From Wolbachia endosymbiont of Pentalonia nigronervosa (GTDB lineage Bacteria > Pseudomonadota > Alphaproteobacteria > Rickettsiales > Anaplasmataceae): DNA of 36,597 bases. The notes under the pieces were generated by a model. That model was not told where the DNA came from. It was given only the letters and a program-made list of their open reading frames with translations, and did not search any database. Shown here piece after piece: positions 31,762 through 36,597 of the stretch. The stretch is from positions 1 to 36,597 of the forward strand of contig NZ_JACVWV010000004.1 in assembly GCF_014534705.1 (NCBI RefSeq). Reading direction: 5' to 3'. Numbering within the stretch: position 1 is the first letter of the stretch; every line of letters starts with the position of its first letter. The position numbers and the translations under genes were made by a program.

Positions 31762-32451
31762 ATGAAAAGAGTTAGACTTTATGTTAAAGAAACTTTATTG
31801 CAAGACATCAGCTTAGTACTAAATCTGCAACAAAGCCACTATATCCAAAATGTTATGCGGCTTAAGAACCACGACGATATTTTTCTTTTTAATGGAAAAG
31901 ATGGGGAGTGGTTAGGCGAAATTATTGACGTATCATGTAAGTCAGTAAAAATTAAAATCAAGAATTGTATTGAGAAGCAGCAATATGAAGAAAATTTATA
32001 CTTGTATTGTGCTATTGTAAAAAGCACTGCTTTAAATAACATAATAAGGCAAGCAACAGAAATGGGAGTGACTTGCATTCAATTTATCTTAACAAAACAC
32101 ACAGTAATAAGGGACGTTAACCTTGAAAGAGCAAAATTACAAGCAATTGAAGCAGCAGAACAATGTGGAAGGATGGATATACCAGAGGTTTTATCTCCAA
32201 TTAATTTTTGTGACTTACCAGATTCTCAGGATAAAAATTTTATTTTGTGTGATAAGACCGGTAAAATGAGACAGGAACCCAATAAGAATATTGCTCTTAT
32301 TACTGGTCCTGAAGGCGGCTTCTCAGACGATGAGCTTGACTTTGCCAACAAATTTTGCCAAAAGCTAAGCCTGGGAAAAAGAATTCTCAGAGTTGATACT
32401 GCAGTTGTTGCTGCACTCTCTTACTTAGAAGCTAGCACTAAAAAGTATTGA
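31762..32451 (+). CDS. rsmE: 16S rRNA (uracil1498-N3)-methyltransferase
   Basis: 229 residues. It methylates U1498 of 16S rRNA with S-adenosylmethionine. An N-terminal PUA-like domain (HYIQNVMRLKNHDDIFLFNGKDGEW) is followed by the SPOUT domain with the trefoil-knot motifs ALITGPEGGFSDDELDFA and LGKRILRVDTAVVAALS. The consensus at that last site is L-G-x-R-I-L-R-x-E-T-A; here the Glu is Asp, a conservative change. Its last 31 bases overlap the converging infC gene, so no terminator can lie between the two stops. Confidence 0.94.
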   Translation: MKRVRLYVKETLLQDISLVLNLQQSHYIQNVMRLKNHDDIFLFNGKDGEWLGEIIDVSCKSVKIKIKNCIEKQQYEENLYLYCAIVKSTALNNIIRQATEMGVTCIQFILTKHTVIRDVNLERAKLQAIEAAEQCGRMDIPEVLSPINFCDLPDSQDKNFILCDKTGKMRQEPNKNIALITGPEGGFSDDELDFANKFCQKLSLGKRILRVDTAVVAALSYLEASTKKY

Positions 32452-32936
32452 TTCCCTTCCCTTTTAGGAGCTAATTCTATCTTTGTAATATCTTCAACAT
32501 CTTTAATAAGTCGTTCTAACTTTTCTAATCCAACTTCAGTATGCGTAAGTTCTCTACCTCTGAATCTCATTGTTACCTTCACTTTATGCCCATGTGTAAG
32601 AAAGTCTCTTATCTGACGTAATTTCGTCCCATAGTCGTGATCACCAATATTTGGACCTATCTTAACTTCTTTGGTAGTCAATGTTTTTTGTTTCTTTTTT
32701 GCTTCGCTAGCTTTCTTTTTTGCATCATATTTTTGTTTACTATAGTCTAGTATTTTACATACTGGAGGAGTTGAATCAGATGCAACTTCAACTAAATCTA
32801 AACCTACATCCTGTGCAGATTTCAAAGCCTGTGCTATCGGCACCACGCCTACCATTTCACCATTATGATCAACTAAACGTACTGTTTTAGCCGTGATAAA
32901 CTCATTAATTCTGTTTTTATTTTTCTTTACTTGCAA
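32421..32936 (-). CDS. infC: Translation initiation factor IF-3
   Basis: 171 residues. IF-3 binds the 30S subunit, checks the start codon and keeps the subunits apart. The N-domain (INEFITAKTVRLVDHNGEMVGVV, ALKSAQDVGLDLVEVA, PPVCKILDYSKQKY) and C-domain (KEVKIGPNIGDHDY, KVKVTMRFRGRELTH) are both complete. The start is TTG at 32936: a strong AAGGAG lies six bases before it, an in-frame TAA precedes it, and there is no ATG close by. A non-ATG start is a known feature of infC that gives self-control. It follows thrS after 11 bases, the usual order. Confidence 0.95.
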   Translation of the reverse strand: MQVKKNKNRINEFITAKTVRLVDHNGEMVGVVPIAQALKSAQDVGLDLVEVASDSTPPVCKILDYSKQKYDAKKKASEAKKKQKTLTTKEVKIGPNIGDHDYGTKLRQIRDFLTHGHKVKVTMRFRGRELTHTEVGLEKLERLIKDVEDITKIELAPKREGNQYFLVLASK

Positions 32937-32947
32937 ATTTTACTCCT

Positions 32948-34849
32948 TTAATGTGAACCAATATCATTTATTAGTAATTCAGTAGCTTCTTTAAAAGGGA
33001 AAGACTCCTGTTTTTCTGACCCTAAGCGTCTAACGGACACAGTTCTACTTGTAACTTCATTTTTACCTATAATCCATAATATAGGCACCTTGTGTAAACT
33101 ATGCAAGCGTATCTTATAATTAATTTTTTCATTACTTAAATCAGCTTTAACTCTTACACCATGTTTTTTTAGAACTTTGCTTATTTCTAGAGCATATTTA
33201 TCAGCTTCATTAGTGATGGTAAGAATAGCAAGTTGTGTAGGAGCAAGCCAAAGCGGAAATTTCCCCGCATAATGTTCTATGAGAATGCCAATAAAACGTT
33301 CAAAAGTTCCGAGAATTGCTCTGTGTAACATAACAGCGCGATGCTTTTGTCCGTCTGCTCCTACATAATAAGCTCCCAACCTTTCTGGAAGTATAAAATC
33401 AACCTGGATCGTACCACATTGCCAGCTTCTTCCTATAGCATCCTTTAAAACAAACTCTAACTTGGGACCATAAAATGCACCCTCACCTGGGTTAAATTCA
33501 TAATTCAATCCAGCAGCTTTCACAGCTTCAAGTAGTGCTTTTTCTGCTTCATCCCATATTTCATCTGTTCCTGCTCTCGTATCAGGACGATCCGAAAACT
33601 TCACAGAGATTTCATTGAATCCGAGTTCTGTATACACTTCTTTTAAAAGATCACAAAACTTCAGAGTTTCAGAAGTTATTTGCTCTTCAGTGCAAAAAAT
33701 GTGAGCATCATCTTGAGTGAATCCACGCACACGCATTAACCCATGCAGTGAACCAGAACTTTCATTCCTGTGACATGTACCAAATTCTGCCATACGTATT
33801 GGTAAATCGCGATAGCTTCTAGTATGAGAATTAAAGATCTGTACATGACAAGGGCAGTTCATCGGTTTTATTGCCAATTTTTTACTTTCATCTTCATCAA
33901 TAACAAACATATCTTCGCGAAACTTATCCCAATGTCCTGATTTTTCCCATAACTCTTTACTTACTAAAATGGGAGTTTTCACTTCAACATAGCCATTGTC
34001 TATCAATTTTTTTCTTATGTAAGATTCAAGAACATTATATAAAATATATCCTTGTTCATGCCAAAAAATTTGCCCAACTGCTTCTTCTTGAATATGAAAC
34101 AAACCCATATCTTTAGCAATCTTACGATGATCGCGCTTTTCTGCTTCCTCTAAACGCTTTAGATAATCATTTAACTCATCCTTATTTCTCCATGCAGTAC
34201 CATATATTCTCTGCAACATAGGTCCTTTTGAATCACCACGCCAGTATGCACCCGCTACTTTCATAAGCTTAAATGCTTTGACTCTACCTGTTGATGGTGA
34301 ATGTGGACCGCGACACAAATCAATGAAATCACCTTGCCTATAGATAGTAAGATTTTCACTTTCCGGTATTGAAGAAATGATTTCTACTTTGTACTTTTCA
34401 CCTATACTGTTAAAAAAATCAATCGCCCGCTCACGACTCCAAACCTCTCGAATAAATTTATGATTACTTTTTATGATTTCTTTCATCTTTTTTTCTATTG
34501 CAACCAGATCATCCATAGTGAAAGCTCGATCTGTAGCAAAATCATAGTAAAAACCATCCTGAATCGTTGGCCCAATGGTAACTTGAGCCTCTGGGAATAG
34601 CTCTTTTACCGCCTGCGCCATAATATGAGCGGAATCATGTCGGATAATATCTAATCCAAGATTGTCACTTATTCGTATTAATTCTACTTCAGCATCACAT
34701 TCAATCTTACGCGATAGATCATATAATTCACCATTAACCCTTAATGCAATTGCTTCCTTTAGAAAGTCTGGCTGCAGTATGTCAAAACCAGTCACCTTAT
34801 TACTATATTTTTCAGTCCTTTTTTCAGCTAAAAAAGTAATTTTAACCAT
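32948..34849 (-). CDS. thrS: Threonyl-tRNA synthetase
   Basis: 633 residues. It charges tRNA-Thr. The TGS domain (1 to about 62) is followed by the editing domain ([32 protein letters not shown]). The class II catalytic core has motif 2 FRxE-like [15 protein letters not shown] and the zinc-binding C-H-H set in [16 protein letters not shown] and [12 protein letters not shown]. The C-terminal anticodon-binding domain ([30 protein letters not shown]) closes it. It starts at ATG 34849, eight bases after nuoI, and leads into infC, so nuoI-thrS-infC are probably one transcript. Confidence 0.97.
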   Translation of the reverse strand: MVKITFLAEKRTEKYSNKVTGFDILQPDFLKEAIALRVNGELYDLSRKIECDAEVELIRISDNLGLDIIRHDSAHIMAQAVKELFPEAQVTIGPTIQDGFYYDFATDRAFTMDDLVAIEKKMKEIIKSNHKFIREVWSRERAIDFFNSIGEKYKVEIISSIPESENLTIYRQGDFIDLCRGPHSPSTGRVKAFKLMKVAGAYWRGDSKGPMLQRIYGTAWRNKDELNDYLKRLEEAEKRDHRKIAKDMGLFHIQEEAVGQIFWHEQGYILYNVLESYIRKKLIDNGYVEVKTPILVSKELWEKSGHWDKFREDMFVIDEDESKKLAIKPMNCPCHVQIFNSHTRSYRDLPIRMAEFGTCHRNESSGSLHGLMRVRGFTQDDAHIFCTEEQITSETLKFCDLLKEVYTELGFNEISVKFSDRPDTRAGTDEIWDEAEKALLEAVKAAGLNYEFNPGEGAFYGPKLEFVLKDAIGRSWQCGTIQVDFILPERLGAYYVGADGQKHRAVMLHRAILGTFERFIGILIEHYAGKFPLWLAPTQLAILTITNEADKYALEISKVLKKHGVRVKADLSNEKINYKIRLHSLHKVPILWIIGKNEVTSRTVSVRRLGSEKQESFPFKEATELLINDIGSH

Positions 34850-34857
34850 AGATTTTA

Positions 34858-35340
34858 TTAATAATAGGGCCTATTTTTTTTTAGTCTCAATGTGATCGCA
34901 TCCTCCCAAATATCACCATTACGCAAAAGCTTTTCTTTATTGTATATTAATTCCTCTCTTGTTTCTGTAGCAAATTCAAAATTAGGACCTTCTACAATTG
35001 CATCAACAGGACATGCTTCTTGGCAAAATCCACAATATATACACTTCATCATGTCAATATCATAACGTGTAGTGCGACGACTACCATCCTCTCTTTCTTC
35101 TGCTTCTATAACAATTGCCTGAGCGGGACAAATAACTTCACATAGTTTGCATGCGATACACCGTTCTTCACCGCTCGAATATCTGCGTAGTACATGTTCA
35201 CCACGAAACCTAGTACTTAAAGCACCCTTTTCCATGGGATATTTTAAAGTGACTTTAGGTTTAAACATGTACTTCAATGTAATAGCAAAGCCTCTAATTA
35301 ATTCTACAAAAAACCAATAGCAAGCTAATTTCTTAAACAT
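34858..35340 (-). CDS. nuoI: NADH dehydrogenase I subunit I
   Basis: 160 residues. A peripheral-arm subunit of respiratory complex I with two 4Fe-4S clusters. The ligands are C61-I-A-C64-K-L-C67...C71 and C100-I-Y-C103-G-F-C106...C110, each with a following Pro. The N-terminus ([23 protein letters not shown]) is the usual membrane-contact helix. The C-terminus ([15 protein letters not shown]) is shortened to the standard alphaproteobacterial form. No other nuo gene is adjacent within the window, which fits a scattered nuo set in Rickettsiales. Confidence 0.96.
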   Translation of the reverse strand: MFKKLACYWFFVELIRGFAITLKYMFKPKVTLKYPMEKGALSTRFRGEHVLRRYSSGEERCIACKLCEVICPAQAIVIEAEEREDGSRRTTRYDIDMMKCIYCGFCQEACPVDAIVEGPNFEFATETREELIYNKEKLLRNGDIWEDAITLRLKKNRPYY

Positions 35341-35512
35341 AAAAATTCATAACCCATGATAACAAGTGTAAGCAATATAATAAGCTTTTAAAAGAGTTTT
35401 TTCTTGATGTTGTAATTGCTACCAAACAAAAAGTGAAGAAATTATAAAGTGCATACGAGAAATAAAATGGCAACAAATTCTTGAGAAGTGTCATAAGTTT
35501 TGAAGAAATTTA

Positions 35513-35543
35513 TTGACAAATTAATAAAAAAATGCAATATACT
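35513..35543 (+). promoter_or_regulatory. Candidate sigma70 promoter for the last gene
   Basis: TTGACA (35513-35518, perfect) followed by TATACT (35538-35543) at a rather long 19-base spacing, or by AATATA (35536) at 17. The start codon is at 35573. The rest of this 232-base gap (35341-35512) shows no feature I can support. Confidence 0.5.
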
Positions 35544-35572
35544 TGAGTAATTAATATATTTTTAAACTAATT

Positions 35573-36586
35573 ATGCCAGCAATAGTAGATACACCACAAG
35601 AACCGTCAAAATTAAAAACAACTCTGTTAGCTCCTGTAAGGTGGTTAGTTATAGGTGTACTTGCAGTGCTCTTTATAATATTTGCTCTTTTTGCTTTAGC
35701 ATTTTTCTTCATTACAAAAGCATTGGTTAAGCTGTACCATCTTGCCGGAGGCAGGTTGCCAGAAGAACTTGAGGAAAGAACTGCAGCATTTCAAGCGGTA
35801 ATAAACACTCCACAAACAACTCACAATACTGATGTAAATAATGCAGTTAATCTTAATGTTCAAGCGTTAAGGAACAACTATGGGGAACCTGACATTGAAG
35901 ATGAATTTATAAAGAAAATAGAAGATTTTATTAATGAATCAAAGTATAAAGAAAATGAAGAGCAAGATCCAACAAAATATAAATTTACAGAATATGAGGC
36001 GCAATATGCACTTAAGTGTTTGCAGCGTATACAAATTAGCACTGAGACACATAGTATCTGTGGGTTAAAACTGAAGCAAATTTTAAACTTAGTCTGGAAG
36101 GCTTGTAATGATAAAAGTAAAGAAAGTGCTGAACCCAATATAGATATTAATAAACGCATAATACAGAGAAAATATCAGTTGGTTAACCACCTAATAGACG
36201 CAGAAACAGAATACGGAGGTGCATTGCATGCTTGTTTTACTGGTACTTTCAATCACATTGTATCTTCTCTTTATATATTTGAAGAGTTTCCTTTCAAAGA
36301 GAAAATGGATAAAAATGATATGAAGTTGAAATTTGAAGATGACCTAAAAAAGAAAGGAGAAGAACTATTCAATCAACTTCCTAATGATAAAACAAAAATG
36401 GCAGCTGCTAAGGATTTAGAAGATCTAACAAAACCTCCTTCTACAAATTTCTTTTTAAACTATATAGAATCATTTCAAAAACATCCTGCACGTGAAGTTT
36501 TAGGTAATCAAGAATGTAACGGACTAATAAAAACATATCTTGCTAATCTTCAGTATACTGAAGCAGTAGCACAGTATACTAGGTGA
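35573..36586 (+). CDS. Membrane-anchored hypothetical protein
   Basis: 337 residues. A short N-terminus is followed by one long hydrophobic segment (about 20-47, VRWLVIGVLAVLFIIFALFALAF, then FFITKALVKLYHLAG), after which the protein is soluble, charged and largely helical. No recognised domain. The latter part is rich in Lys, Glu and Asp (KYKENEEQDPTKYKF, KMDKNDMKLKFEDDLKKKG) with a few cysteines. It lacks a cleavable signal peptide, so I infer an N-terminally anchored protein. It ends 11 bases before the window edge, and its promoter-like sequence suggests that it is transcribed alone. No ribosome binding site is evident before the ATG. Function unknown. Confidence 0.8.
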   Translation: MPAIVDTPQEPSKLKTTLLAPVRWLVIGVLAVLFIIFALFALAFFFITKALVKLYHLAGGRLPEELEERTAAFQAVINTPQTTHNTDVNNAVNLNVQALRNNYGEPDIEDEFIKKIEDFINESKYKENEEQDPTKYKFTEYEAQYALKCLQRIQISTETHSICGLKLKQILNLVWKACNDKSKESAEPNIDINKRIIQRKYQLVNHLIDAETEYGGALHACFTGTFNHIVSSLYIFEEFPFKEKMDKNDMKLKFEDDLKKKGEELFNQLPNDKTKMAAAKDLEDLTKPPSTNFFLNYIESFQKHPAREVLGNQECNGLIKTYLANLQYTEAVAQYTR

Positions 36587-36597
36587 TAATAGATCTC

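Overview
The window most likely comes from a Wolbachia chromosome (Rickettsiales, Alphaproteobacteria). The DNA is AT-rich. It carries a dense array of ankyrin-repeat genes, an IS5-family insertion sequence end, and a compact set of alphaproteobacterial housekeeping genes (thrS-infC, secG-pyrG, lpdA-xerC, nuoI). I infer the genus from this gene mix. I could not run a search, and the strain or supergroup cannot be assigned from the sequence alone.

Region 1 (1-197): the 3' end of an IS5-family transposase running in from the left edge. It abuts a CTAG that lines up with CTAG in the paralogous intergenic regions to its right, so the element probably inserted there.

Region 2 (213-8340, minus strand): six tandem ankyrin-repeat genes. 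Five share a head of about 60-75 residues before the repeats. Four end in a predicted two-helix membrane hairpin. All but the largest carry a short terminal motif of the type [DN]-x-[VMA]-Q. Most have their own AT-rich promoter-like box and an unusual G-run ribosome binding site. Repeat number varies from 4 to about 15, and several genes contain recent internal repeat duplications.

Region 3 (8554-14058, plus strand): a strong sigma70-type promoter followed by a collagen-like array. It holds two proteins built as head, coiled coil, Gly-X-Y collagen, coiled coil and Cys-rich tail, a collapsed relic of another copy between them, and a third protein that has the head but no collagen. Both collagen proteins keep an R-x-K-R motif at the same place in the tail.

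Region 4 (14147-18526, plus strand): glutathione synthetase, then two overlapping genes for exported proteins, one with degenerate repeats and ankyrin-like C-terminus, the other a long pentapeptide-repeat protein.

Region 5 (18545-36597, both strands): mostly housekeeping. gmk, a BamB-like propeller, lpdA, xerC and purE run forward. A periplasmic LD-carboxypeptidase runs in reverse. bolA-grxD run forward, rpmJ-ftsB-ftsY in reverse, a membrane cytochrome c and an alpha/beta hydrolase forward. secG-pyrG-hypothetical-tadA run in reverse, radC and rsmE forward, nuoI-thrS-infC in reverse, and a membrane-anchored hypothetical gene closes the window. A short inverted-repeat (MITE-like) element lies between secG and radC, and one arm of the same family supplies the xerC stop codon.

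No tRNA, rRNA or CRISPR array was seen. No stretch longer than about 270 bases lacks a gene or relic. The likely host-interaction content is all in regions 2-4; the rest is conserved cell machinery.
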